A DNA stretch of 64,000 nt from Cyclobacteriaceae bacterium. GTDB lineage: Bacteria; Bacteroidota; Bacteroidia; Cytophagales; Cyclobacteriaceae. Both the position numbers and the translations under genes were made by a program. Under the pieces are notes generated by a model. The model was not told where the DNA came from, searched no databases, and worked only from the letters and a program-made list of their open reading frames with translations. Positions within the stretch are counted from its first letter, which is position 1. Each line of letters starts with the position of its first letter. Below are positions 18,855 to 26,455 of this stretch, in pieces. The stretch is from assembly GCA_019638395.1 (NCBI GenBank), contig JAHBTX010000001.1, forward strand, positions 496,001 to 560,000. The letters are read 5' to 3'.

Positions 18855-20393
18855 TTAATTCCGGATAATTCTAAACTCAACCCTGCGGTTTAGTTTACGA
18901 GCTTCTTCCGAATCGTTGGTTGCTATAGGGCGTGAACCACCAAATCCCTTTCCACGTATTCGCTTGCTGCTGATTCCCTGGCTTACCAGGTAAGCTTTTA
19001 TTTTTTCAACCCGCTGTTGCGACAACAGCACATTCTTAACCCGATCGCCCCGGTTATCTGTATGGCCTTCCAATTCAATTTCAACTTTGGGATTATTATT
19101 CAGAAAGTCAACCACTACGTTCAGTTCTGCATATGACTCTTCCAGCAACTCTGTTGTACCAAGCTCAAACAACACACTCTTTAAATTCACACTTGCTCCT
19201 ACTTCAATTGGTTGCAGTTTAAAATTCATTTCTAAACTGGCTAACTCAAACGTGTGGATATCCAACCGTTCGGCAAGATTGATGTAACCCTTATTCTCAA
19301 CTTCTATGGTATAAATGCGTGTAGAGGGAATTGTTAAAGAATACTCGCCATTTGAGGAGGCTTCGGCTATGTAAGTAGAATCTGATCTGAAAATAAGACG
19401 GGCCGGAATACCCCTGCCCGATTTGGAATTGGTTACACGCCCCGAAAGTTTAACTCGTTTTATTGCATCTTTATATTCGCGCTTGGCTTCGGTAATTTTC
19501 AAGAGTGTATCCACCCGTTGTACCTCAGGTAGTTTTTCCTGATATAGGCGAATATCACCATAACCATCGCTATTATTGGTAGAGGTAAAGATAGCTTGAT
19601 TCAAATTTTCAAACTTCCGGAAGTATAACTCACGACCATCGGTGTTAACGTTAGGCCCCATGTTAACCGGTATCGACCAGTTTTTCCAGGTATCGTCTAA
19701 GCGCTCGCTCATGTAAATGTCAAAACTTCCGCTGCCACCCCGCCTGCCATTAGAAGCAAAAAACAAAAACTTACCATCTGCACTAAGCGATGGGCTCATC
19801 TCTTGCAAGGGTGTATTTACAAGATTGCCCAAATGGGTTGGTTCAGACCACCGGCCTTCCAGGTAAAATGAAACATATAAATCCTCTGCCCCTAGCGTAT
19901 TGTACGATTCGGCCGCAAAAACAAAAACCTGCATATCCTCATGCCATTGGCCACTGATGTGCTCCGATTTATTTCTGAAATAGGGAATCGTAATATTCTT
20001 TGGGGCCGTCCAACCGGTATTGTTGCGAATAGAAACCGAGATACCTTGAGTGGTTGGTAATTCGCCCGACTTAGCATAATGATTAAAGAGAAACAATTCG
20101 TTACCGCTTTTACTAATACCGGCTACGCCATTGTACCCGCGGTTATTCAGCACCAGGCCACCATGCACCGGTGCCGACCATTCAGTACCCATCCAAACAG
20201 AAATCCAGATATCGCCCGGATCTTTTACGCCACCCACATTCTGCGCATGGTTGGCAATTGTTAAGTACAGGGTTTTACCATCGGCACTAATTACAGGGCA
20301 TTGTTCATCGCTACCGGAATTAACCAGATTGAATTGAGCGTGGGCCGTGTTTATAGAAAATAACAACACTAAAAATATAAACGAAGTCTTCAT
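18855..20393 (-). CDS. PD40-repeat OmpA-family outer-membrane protein
   Basis: 512 residues from the Met at 20393, which begins a good signal peptide (KTSFIFLVLLFSINTAHAQ). Residues 30-300 form a WD40-like (PD40) beta-propeller with repeated phrases such as SPSLSADGKFLFFASNGRRG and CPVISADGKTLYLTI. A carboxypeptidase-regulatory-like Ig module follows (about 330-400, LSGRVTNSKSGRGIPARLIF). The C-terminus is an OmpA peptidoglycan-binding domain (ELEGHTDNRGDRVKNVLLSQ, RRVEFRII). This architecture is common in Bacteroidota and probably anchors the outer membrane to peptidoglycan; some relatives are T9SS components (PorE-like), which I cannot confirm here. Confidence 0.88.
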   Translation of the reverse strand: MKTSFIFLVLLFSINTAHAQFNLVNSGSDEQCPVISADGKTLYLTIANHAQNVGGVKDPGDIWISVWMGTEWSAPVHGGLVLNNRGYNGVAGISKSGNELFLFNHYAKSGELPTTQGISVSIRNNTGWTAPKNITIPYFRNKSEHISGQWHEDMQVFVFAAESYNTLGAEDLYVSFYLEGRWSEPTHLGNLVNTPLQEMSPSLSADGKFLFFASNGRRGGSGSFDIYMSERLDDTWKNWSIPVNMGPNVNTDGRELYFRKFENLNQAIFTSTNNSDGYGDIRLYQEKLPEVQRVDTLLKITEAKREYKDAIKRVKLSGRVTNSKSGRGIPARLIFRSDSTYIAEASSNGEYSLTIPSTRIYTIEVENKGYINLAERLDIHTFELASLEMNFKLQPIEVGASVNLKSVLFELGTTELLEESYAELNVVVDFLNNNPKVEIELEGHTDNRGDRVKNVLLSQQRVEKIKAYLVSQGISSKRIRGKGFGGSRPIATNDSEEARKLNRRVEFRIIRN

Positions 20394-20476
20394 TATTTTT
20401 AAATATAGATCCACTGTGTTCAACAACCCTCGATCTGCCAAATACCAAATCACCGTTAAAAATACGAATGTATAAA

Positions 20477-21061
20477 CTACCATTTGCTTACCCATTCGTT
20501 GTCTTTCACATAAAAACGCCAGGGCAACTTCGCATCGCTACCTGCATAATCAATGCCAATACGAGTTGTTGTAATAATTTTGCTGCTGCCAATGGGTTTG
20601 GCATCCTCAATTGTAATGGTGTCGCCAAGCAACACGCCATTATGCAGACGCTCAATACCCATAGCACGGGTAAGTTTACCGGGGCCGGAAGTAATGCGTG
20701 TGAGTTTTTCAACGTTCATCCGTTTCAGCATAATGTCCTGCCCGGCCACTGGTTCTAAGGCCCGTATCAGTACGGCCTCGGCTTTATCGGCCTTATTTGT
20801 AACCACGTTAAAAAGATTATACATGCCATAGCATAAATAAACATAGGCAACGCCACCTGGGGCAAACATCACTTCATTACGAAGTGTTTTACGGCCATTA
20901 TAAGCGTGGCAACCGCGCTCCTTAAAAGAATAAGCTTCTGTTTCTACAATCCGGCCGGCTGTAAACTCGCTCTTGATGTGGGTTATCAGCACTTTGCCCA
21001 GCAGTTTGCGGGCAATGGCCACCACATTACTGTGTTGATAAAATTCTGGTGCGAGAATCAA
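20477..21061 (-). CDS. DNA-3-methyladenine glycosylase (AAG/MPG family)
   Basis: 194 residues, normal for the family. It removes 3-methyladenine and other alkylated purines in base excision repair. Motifs: ARKLLGKVLI, GRIVETEAYS with the catalytic Glu that activates water, CHAYNGRKTLRNEVMFAPGG, VYLCYGMYNLFNVVT, and TSGPGKLTRAMGI near the C-terminus. Stand-alone gene, 83 bases upstream of the OmpA/PD40 gene on the same strand and divergent from the DUF2911 gene. Confidence 0.95.
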   Translation of the reverse strand: MILAPEFYQHSNVVAIARKLLGKVLITHIKSEFTAGRIVETEAYSFKERGCHAYNGRKTLRNEVMFAPGGVAYVYLCYGMYNLFNVVTNKADKAEAVLIRALEPVAGQDIMLKRMNVEKLTRITSGPGKLTRAMGIERLHNGVLLGDTITIEDAKPIGSSKIITTTRIGIDYAGSDAKLPWRFYVKDNEWVSKW

Positions 21062-21139
21062 AATAGTTAAATGAATGTAAGACGGTTTTTAAAAGCACCA
21101 AATGCTTCTATTTTTACAGCCTTAAAATTAACTACTACC

Positions 21140-21982
21140 ATGAAAAATGCCTTGTTATTACTGTTATTCGTGATGGGTATTGCTGCTACTGCCCAGGTGC
21201 AGACACCGCAACCCAGCCCGGCCGCATCGGTTTATACCGTTGTGGGATTAACGGATGTAAAGATTGATTATTCACGCCCAAGCCTGAAGGGTCGTAAAAT
21301 TTTTGGCGAAAAAGATGTAATGTATCCACACGGAACCATCTGGCGCACCGGAGCCAATGCCGGCACTAAAATCTCATTCAGCGATGATGTAAAGGTGGAG
21401 GGTATAGTAGTACCAAAAGGCGAATACCTGATCTTTACCTGGCCAGGCGCCACCGAATGGACAGTTTCGTTGTATAAGGATTTAGCAATTGGTGGCAATA
21501 CCAGTGCCTACGATAAATCCAAAGAAGCAGCCAACTTTAAAGTAAAATCTGAAAAGCTAACCGCTCCGGTTGAAACCTTTACCATTACCATTGGTGATAT
21601 AGCTGCCGATAGCAAAAGTGCCAAGGTTCAGTTAGCCTGGGAATACACCTCGGTAAAATTTAAAATAGAAGTGGACTACGATGCCAAAGTGATGAAATCA
21701 ATTGAGGCTAACACAAAAGTAAATCCAGGTAATTACCTGCAGGCTGCTGTTTATTACCTTGAAAATGGCAAAGACATTAAGCAAGCTTTGGATTGGATTA
21801 ACAAAGCTGCTGCCGAAAATCCTGCTTTCTGGGTTTTGTACCAGAAGGCCCGCATTCAAAAAGCTGCTGGCGATAAAGCCGGTGCGTTGGCAAGTTCAAA
21901 GGCAAGTTGGGAAGGTGCCCAAAAGGCAGGTAACCGCGACTATCAATCTATGAATGAAGAATTGCAGAAGACCTTGAAATAA
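21140..21982 (+). CDS. DUF2911 secreted protein with TPR-like C-terminus
   Basis: 280 residues from the ATG at 21140, which gives a clean signal peptide (KNALLLLLFVMGIAATAQ). An earlier in-frame ATG at 21071 is unlikely. The DUF2911 domain covers about 30-190: VKIDYSRPSLKGRKIFG, GTIWRTGANAGTKISF, VPKGEYLIFTWPGATEWTV. The last 70 residues contain helical TPR-like sequence (AVYYLENGKDIKQALDWINK, NPAFWVLYQKARIQKAAGDK). Periplasmic or outer-membrane-associated; function unknown. Confidence 0.88.
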   Translation: MKNALLLLLFVMGIAATAQVQTPQPSPAASVYTVVGLTDVKIDYSRPSLKGRKIFGEKDVMYPHGTIWRTGANAGTKISFSDDVKVEGIVVPKGEYLIFTWPGATEWTVSLYKDLAIGGNTSAYDKSKEAANFKVKSEKLTAPVETFTITIGDIAADSKSAKVQLAWEYTSVKFKIEVDYDAKVMKSIEANTKVNPGNYLQAAVYYLENGKDIKQALDWINKAAAENPAFWVLYQKARIQKAAGDKAGALASSKASWEGAQKAGNRDYQSMNEELQKTLK

Positions 21983-21990
21983 ACAAGCAG

Positions 21991-22044
21991 GCAGTGGGCA
22001 GGAAGCAGTGGGCAACTTAAGCCCGATTGTGTTCCTGCCTACTG
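21991..22044. repeat. Direct and inverted repeats between convergent genes
   Basis: GCAGTGGGCA occurs twice (21991-22000 and 22005-22014). CAGTGGGCAGGAA (21992-22004) also pairs with TTCCTGCCTACTG (22032-22044) at 12 of 13 positions, a hairpin that runs into the stop region of the symporter gene. It may act as a two-way terminator. The short gcagtgggc unit resembles low-complexity intergenic repeats seen in Bacteroidota genomes. Confidence 0.5.
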
Positions 22045-23742
22045 GTTACTGAGTTTAGTATTATCTAAAAACCGAAGCACCCACGCAAACACCACCACTA
22101 CCACGCAGCCAATAATGTTGTAGTATAAAAAGGCAATCTCTTCATAAAAGAAAAAGTAGCAGGCTAACACGGTGGCCTCGCCAATTATAGCCGCAACAAA
22201 CACAGCATTACTTTTCACCGACTTCAGGTAAAAGGCTACCAGAAAAATTCCCAGTATTGTTCCATAGAACAAACTACCAACAATATTCACAAATTGAATC
22301 AGGTTTTCGGCCTGATTGGCTAACATAGCAAACACCATAGCCAACAGTGCCCACATGATGGTGAAACCCCTTGAGGCATTAAGGTATAATCGTTCACTCC
22401 CCGCCCGTTTAATCGAGCGTTTAAAAATATCCACCGTAGTAGTGGAAGATAATGCATTCAGTTCACCTGCCATCGAACCCATAGCAGCCGAAAACATAAC
22501 AGCTAAAATTAATCCGATTACTCCGTGTGGTAAATAGCTGAGTACAAAGTTCAGAAACATGTAGTCGCGATCTTGGGTTTTGGCACCGGGTACTGCCGCA
22601 GCAATTATCTTCTTTACAACTGCCCGTACACTGTCTTCTTTTTTGCGTGCAATGTTATAATCCACTTTGGCAGCTTGTATTGCAACTTCATTATCGGATT
22701 GAATTCCAGAAACTAAATTTAGAATGGCTGCTTGCTTCATTGAAAAAATCTGGTCGTAGCCTGCCTGCATCCGCGCAAGCGAATCGGCATAAACAGTTTG
22801 ATCGGCACGACCTTTTAATGTTTGATTGTGAAATACAGGTGGTTGATTAAAGAGGTAGAACACAAACACCAACACGCCAATAAACAGAATAATAAACTGC
22901 ATGGGTATTTTCAACAATCCGTTGAAGATCAAACCCATTCTGCTTTCGGTTAATGATTTACCACCCAGGTAACGCGCCACTTGCGATTGATCGGTACCAA
23001 AATAAGATAAGAATAAAAAAGTTGATGCCAATAAACCAGACCAAATGTTAAAGCGATCGCTCAAACTAAAGTTGGTAGTAATTATGTTAAGCTTACCCAG
23101 TTCGCCAGCAAGCTGAACCGTATCGGTAAACGAAATAGAAGCTGGTAACTTATTGTATGCCATGATACCCGCCAGAATCATTCCGCCCATGATAATCGTC
23201 ATTTGTTGGCGTTGGGTTAGGCTCACTGCTTTTGTTCCACCCGAAACAGAGTAAACAATTACCAACATACCTATTAAAACTGTTGTAAAAACGATGTTCC
23301 AACCCAATATGGTTGATAATACAATAGATGGAGCATATAATGTAATACCCGCTGATAGCCCTCGGAGAATTAAAAATAAAATCGCGGCAAGCGTACGGGT
23401 TTTTAAATCGAAGCGGGTTTCTAAATATTCATACGCGGTGTAAACTTTTAACCTATAATAAATGGGCACCATGGTAACAGCTATAATCACCATGGCCAAC
23501 GGCAACCCGAAATAAAATTGCAGGAAACGCATGCCATCATCCATCGCCTGCCCCGGTGTAGATAGAAATGTTACTGCGCTGGCCTGTGTTGCCATAATAG
23601 AGATGCCAATCATCCACCACTTCAGGTTATTGTCGCCTTTCAGGTAACCTTCTATATTTTTTGTCTCTTTGGTTCGCCAGGCTCCATACAGCACAATGAA
23701 TAACAACGTTCCAAACAATACAATCCAATCAATCAGGTTCAT
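22039..23742 (-). CDS. Sodium:solute symporter (SSS family)
   Basis: 567 residues from the ATG at 23742, chosen because it overlaps the stop of the small upstream ORF (ATGA) and starts directly with the first membrane helix (NLIDWIVLFGTLLFIVLYG). About 13 hydrophobic helices follow, with SSS features such as WWMIGISIMATQASAVTFLS, GLPLAMVIIAVTMVPIYYRL, YEYLETRFDLKTRTLAAIL and SYFGTDQSQVARYLGGKSL. A hydrophilic loop of about 90 residues (roughly 320-410) interrupts helices in the C-terminal half. Imports a solute with Na+; the substrate (sugar, acid or amino acid) cannot be told. Confidence 0.93.
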   Translation of the reverse strand: MNLIDWIVLFGTLLFIVLYGAWRTKETKNIEGYLKGDNNLKWWMIGISIMATQASAVTFLSTPGQAMDDGMRFLQFYFGLPLAMVIIAVTMVPIYYRLKVYTAYEYLETRFDLKTRTLAAILFLILRGLSAGITLYAPSIVLSTILGWNIVFTTVLIGMLVIVYSVSGGTKAVSLTQRQQMTIIMGGMILAGIMAYNKLPASISFTDTVQLAGELGKLNIITTNFSLSDRFNIWSGLLASTFLFLSYFGTDQSQVARYLGGKSLTESRMGLIFNGLLKIPMQFIILFIGVLVFVFYLFNQPPVFHNQTLKGRADQTVYADSLARMQAGYDQIFSMKQAAILNLVSGIQSDNEVAIQAAKVDYNIARKKEDSVRAVVKKIIAAAVPGAKTQDRDYMFLNFVLSYLPHGVIGLILAVMFSAAMGSMAGELNALSSTTTVDIFKRSIKRAGSERLYLNASRGFTIMWALLAMVFAMLANQAENLIQFVNIVGSLFYGTILGIFLVAFYLKSVKSNAVFVAAIIGEATVLACYFFFYEEIAFLYYNIIGCVVVVVFAWVLRFLDNTKLSNQ

Positions 23743-23855
23743 ACAAAAGATTGGGTTAGCCAGTAAAACAAAATAACCTGAATTGCCATTACACCTACTA
23801 TTAACCAATACCAGGAACTCCAGTTTTTAAATACGGGTGGTTGCTCGTTGCTCAT
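23739..23855 (-). CDS. Small membrane peptide (38 aa) coupled to the symporter
   Basis: An ATG-initiated ORF of 38 codons whose TGA overlaps the symporter ATG (ATGA), so translation is almost certainly coupled. The peptide has a short polar head (MSNEQPPVFKNWSSW) and one hydrophobic helix of about 20 residues (WLIVGVMAIQVILFYWLT), ending SFV. The layout recalls small partner subunits of SSS transporters such as YhdT (DUF997), DUF485 and DUF4212 proteins, though it is shorter, has one span, and I see no clear homology. Likely an accessory subunit or a translational leader of the transporter. Confidence 0.65.
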   Translation of the reverse strand: MSNEQPPVFKNWSSWYWLIVGVMAIQVILFYWLTQSFV

Positions 23856-23933
23856 GCAGGCAAAGTAATTAAAATTACCTGGATACTTTTATTGCTTAGT
23901 ACCGAGCAGCGAATAGAAATTGTAAATGGAATG

Positions 23934-24419
23934 TTAAAGTCGGCCACGCTTTTGGCCATTCACCAAAAAAGTACCGTCCGAATCGGCATGAAGAACTATG
24001 CGCGACAGAATCTTTTTGTCGTTATCTAATAATAATACCGTGTAGCTGTGTGCCGCAATCTGATCTTTCACATCATCGCTAAAGCCCCAATCAATTTTGA
24101 TACTGGTACCCGTACTGGCTTTGCGATTTATTACAGTTATGCCACGATTATTGATTACTCTTAGTCGCACTTCGTTTGTGGCTAACGTTAATAATTTTAA
24201 TTCAGTTTTAAGGTACGGCAATGGCCCGGTACTCTTTTGTTTCTTATCCGGATCGTACGCTTCGTAATCGGCTCTGTCTTGAAGCAACCGTTCTTTAAAA
24301 GAATAATCGAATTTAAACTCGAATTCTGCCTCAGGTTTATAGGGTACTTCATCTTGCGCCCATACCGAAAAACCAAATAACAGTGCTGCAAAAGTTAGTT
24401 GCCTCCACATTTTATACAA
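23934..24419 (-). CDS. Secreted hypothetical protein
   Basis: 161 residues with a signal peptide ending near FGFSVWAQ; an internal Met at 24410 is an alternative start. The mature part is charged (EAEFEFKFDYSFKERLLQDR, YDPDKKQKSTGPLPYLK) and predicted to be beta-rich in the C-terminal half (EVRLRVINNRGITVINRKAS, SYTVLLLDNDKKILSRIVLH, GTFLVNGQKRGRL). I do not recognise a family. It is divergent from the cyclophilin gene and 78 bases upstream of the symporter unit on the same strand. Confidence 0.7.
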   Translation of the reverse strand: MYKMWRQLTFAALLFGFSVWAQDEVPYKPEAEFEFKFDYSFKERLLQDRADYEAYDPDKKQKSTGPLPYLKTELKLLTLATNEVRLRVINNRGITVINRKASTGTSIKIDWGFSDDVKDQIAAHSYTVLLLDNDKKILSRIVLHADSDGTFLVNGQKRGRL

Positions 24420-24478
24420 GGTATTACGATGGTAGCTTCAAAGCAATGAAGTTGTTCTTTTTTTAGAATCAAACCACT

Positions 24479-24486
24479 TACTTTTG
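24479..24486 (+). promoter_or_regulatory. Candidate -7 promoter box for the cyclophilin gene
   Basis: TACTTTTG matches TAnnTTTG and lies 25 bases before the ATG; a T-rich stretch (TTTT at 24458-24461) sits 17 bases upstream in the -33 position. Confidence 0.4.
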
Positions 24487-24510
24487 CGGTTTACTAAAAC
24501 CTTTATTTAA

Positions 24511-24948
24511 ATGAAGACAGCCGAAATACAAACCGCGCACGGAAACATGAAAGTGGAATTTTTTGAAGCCGATGCACCCAACACTGTAAAAAACTTTACC
24601 GATCTGGCTAAGAAAGGCTTTTACGATGGTCTTAACTTTCATCGGGTACTTCCGAATTTTGTTGTGCAGGGTGGTTGCCCAAACAAAATCGGCAATGGTG
24701 GCCCCGGTTATACTATCAAGTGCGAATTAACAGGTGGTAACCAATATCACGATCGGGGTGTATTGTCGATGGCGCATGCCGGTCGCGATACAGGTGGATC
24801 ACAATTTTTTATTTGTCATAACCGCGAGCGTACCAAGCACCTGGATCGTCATCACACGGTGTTTGGAAAAGTAGTGGACGGATTGGATGTGTTGGATAAA
24901 ATCCGGCAAGGCGATGAGATTATTAAAATTGTAGTAAGTGAGGAGTAA
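24511..24948 (+). CDS. Cyclophilin-type peptidyl-prolyl cis-trans isomerase
   Basis: 145 residues, the short cytoplasmic type with no signal peptide. Canonical motifs are FHRVLPNFVVQGGCP (catalytic Arg), GGPGYTIKCE, LSMAHAGRDTGGSQFFICHN and LDRHHTVFGKVVDGLDVLDK. It speeds proline isomerisation during folding. Single gene with its own promoter candidate and terminator. Confidence 0.96.
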   Translation: MKTAEIQTAHGNMKVEFFEADAPNTVKNFTDLAKKGFYDGLNFHRVLPNFVVQGGCPNKIGNGGPGYTIKCELTGGNQYHDRGVLSMAHAGRDTGGSQFFICHNRERTKHLDRHHTVFGKVVDGLDVLDKIRQGDEIIKIVVSEE

Positions 24949-24987
24949 TTTGATTTTGATATTAATCAACTCTCTCAAGTTGAAATT

Positions 24988-25018
24988 ATAACCCGGTATG
25001 TAGGCCGGGTTATTTTTT
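24988..25018. terminator. Terminator after the cyclophilin gene
   Basis: ATAACCCGG (24988-24996) pairs with CCGGGTTAT (25005-25013) around an 8-base loop and is followed by TTTTT. It can also serve the convergent TPR gene. Confidence 0.85.
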
Positions 25019-25034
25019 AACTAATACGCTGTGC

Positions 25035-26066
25035 TTATTTTTTATTGCACTGCCTTATCTGTTCAAGTGTAACCATGCGGTCGCCCAAAGCTTCCGATTT
25101 TTTAAAAGAAACACAGGCCAGGCCAGGATTACCATTGCCCAGGTAGGCCATACCCAGGTAAAAATAAATTTTGTCAACAAAGGCATCCGTTGCCAGTGCT
25201 TGCTTGAGCAACCGTTCGGCATAGGCATAATCTTTTTTTATTAAACTAAGTATGCCCTTGTTGCGATAGGCCCACGCATTATAAGGATCAAGCGCTATGC
25301 TCTCGTTAATGTCGGCCTCGGCTTTATCCAATTGGTTCATACTAATGTAAATAAATCCGCGGTTGTTAAGGTAATACGGTTGCCTTGGGCTCAGCCGAAG
25401 TGCCTCCTCTACCAGACGCATAGCCTCGGCATAGTTGGCTTGCTCAATTTCAATCAGCGCAAGCGTGTTATAAATATTAGGTTCATCGGGCTTAACTAAA
25501 GCAGCTTGTTTCAATTCAATCCGGGCCGAATCAAATTGTTTCAGGTAATATTGAACAGTGGCATGGTTCACCACTATATCCACATCATTCGGCTCAATTT
25601 GCCGGGCACGGTCGAAGGCGCGCAGCGCTTTGTTAAACTCGCGCAGTTTGGTATAAGCCAACCCCTGTGTAAAATGTGCCAGTGCAGTATCGGGCTTTAT
25701 AGCAATAACCTTATCCAAATCCACAAGTGTTTTATAATATTCTTTCAATTCGTAACTCGTGTTGGCATGATTTAGCAGTGCATTGATAAAACCCGGCCGG
25801 CATTCCATTGCTTTTTGATAGTTCTCTTGCGCTTGCGCGTATTGCTTTTGCTTAAAGTGAACAGTGCCCAGGTTATTCCAGGCATCGGCATAGCAACCAT
25901 CTACCTTTATGGCTTCACCAAAGTAGTAGCTGGCCTTGTCGTAGTTGCCATCTTTTAAGGCGAGGTTACCCTTTAATAAAAATTGTTGCAGCCGGGTTTC
26001 TTTAGAGCCAGTGCAGGCTGCCAGAATTAGTATTGCAGCCAATGTGATTATCAAAGTTTGCCTCAT
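25035..26066 (-). CDS. Tetratricopeptide-repeat lipoprotein
   Basis: 343 residues. Lipobox AAC (Cys about 18) follows a short hydrophobic signal. Residues 30-330 comprise about eight TPR units, for example GNYDKASYYFGEAIKVDGCY, QYAQAQENYQKAMECRPGFI, REFNKALRAFDRARQIEPND and YAEAMRLVEEALRLSPRQPY. TPR lipoproteins of this kind scaffold envelope complexes (a PilF/Pgf-like role). Its specific partner is unknown. It stands alone, convergent with the cyclophilin gene. Confidence 0.9.
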   Translation of the reverse strand: MRQTLIITLAAILILAACTGSKETRLQQFLLKGNLALKDGNYDKASYYFGEAIKVDGCYADAWNNLGTVHFKQKQYAQAQENYQKAMECRPGFINALLNHANTSYELKEYYKTLVDLDKVIAIKPDTALAHFTQGLAYTKLREFNKALRAFDRARQIEPNDVDIVVNHATVQYYLKQFDSARIELKQAALVKPDEPNIYNTLALIEIEQANYAEAMRLVEEALRLSPRQPYYLNNRGFIYISMNQLDKAEADINESIALDPYNAWAYRNKGILSLIKKDYAYAERLLKQALATDAFVDKIYFYLGMAYLGNGNPGLACVSFKKSEALGDRMVTLEQIRQCNKK

Positions 26067-26208
26067 CGTCCATTATCAATAGATTACAAATATAAGATTA
26101 GATATTGGTAAGAATTAGGCTAGCGTGGTTGCGACCTCAATAAGTATGCTGTCTTGGGTGTAATTAATACTCGTATCATGTAGCTCACTCCTACTAGCGT
26201 GTCCGGAG

Positions 26209-26356
26209 TCAGTAGGGAAGTTGCGTAATTGATTCATCCAATTTAGCCAGCGCACGATTTGCGGCTATCAGGGCTTTCAGAATAGTCTTGGTCTCCAGTT
26301 CGATGTTAGGAGGTAATGCCGGTAACGAGTTATAAGGTTTATCTGGATTATTTCAT
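26209..26356 (-). pseudogene. Remnant of a Fic-family protein N-terminus
   Basis: On the minus strand a frame reads PDKPYNSLPALPPNIELE, then TKTILKALIAANRALAKLDE and SITQLPY before a TGA. This matches the Fic N-terminal domain (LPPLPP...ELET..ILK..IEANRALAEL) found before the HPFxxGNGR catalytic core of AMPylating Fic proteins. The core is absent. The only nearby ATG (26356) is out of frame by one base (ATGAAATAATCC would read MNNPD if one A were removed). Both the start and the rest of the gene are therefore broken, so this is a relic rather than a working protein. Confidence 0.7.
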
Positions 26357-26365
26357 TTTTTTAAT

Positions 26366-26401
26366 GAGGGCATGTGGCGCCCTCGATTTGATAACGAGGG
26401 C
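26366..26401. repeat. Mutually exclusive hairpins (GAGGGC / GCCCTCG / CGAGGGC)
   Basis: GCCCTCG at 26379-26385 can pair either with GAGGGC at 26366-26371 (loop 7) or with CGAGGGC at 26395-26401 (loop 9). The three segments therefore offer two competing stems, next to the Fic remnant and about 55 bases beyond the stop of the permease gene on the minus strand (it lies upstream in that gene's antisense direction). Confidence 0.4.
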
Positions 26402-26455
26402 AATTATAGTTCATTTTTGAACTCGTTAATAGATAGCACATAACCTAACTATGCC

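Larger units (their letters stand above)
26067..26455. other. Intergenic region holding a decayed gene fragment
   Basis: The 390 bases between two minus-strand genes contain the Fic remnant at 26209-26356 and alternative hairpins at 26366-26401. A further minus-strand frame ending in IEVATTLA with a TAA near 26117 has coding flavour, but I cannot identify it. Confidence 0.5.
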
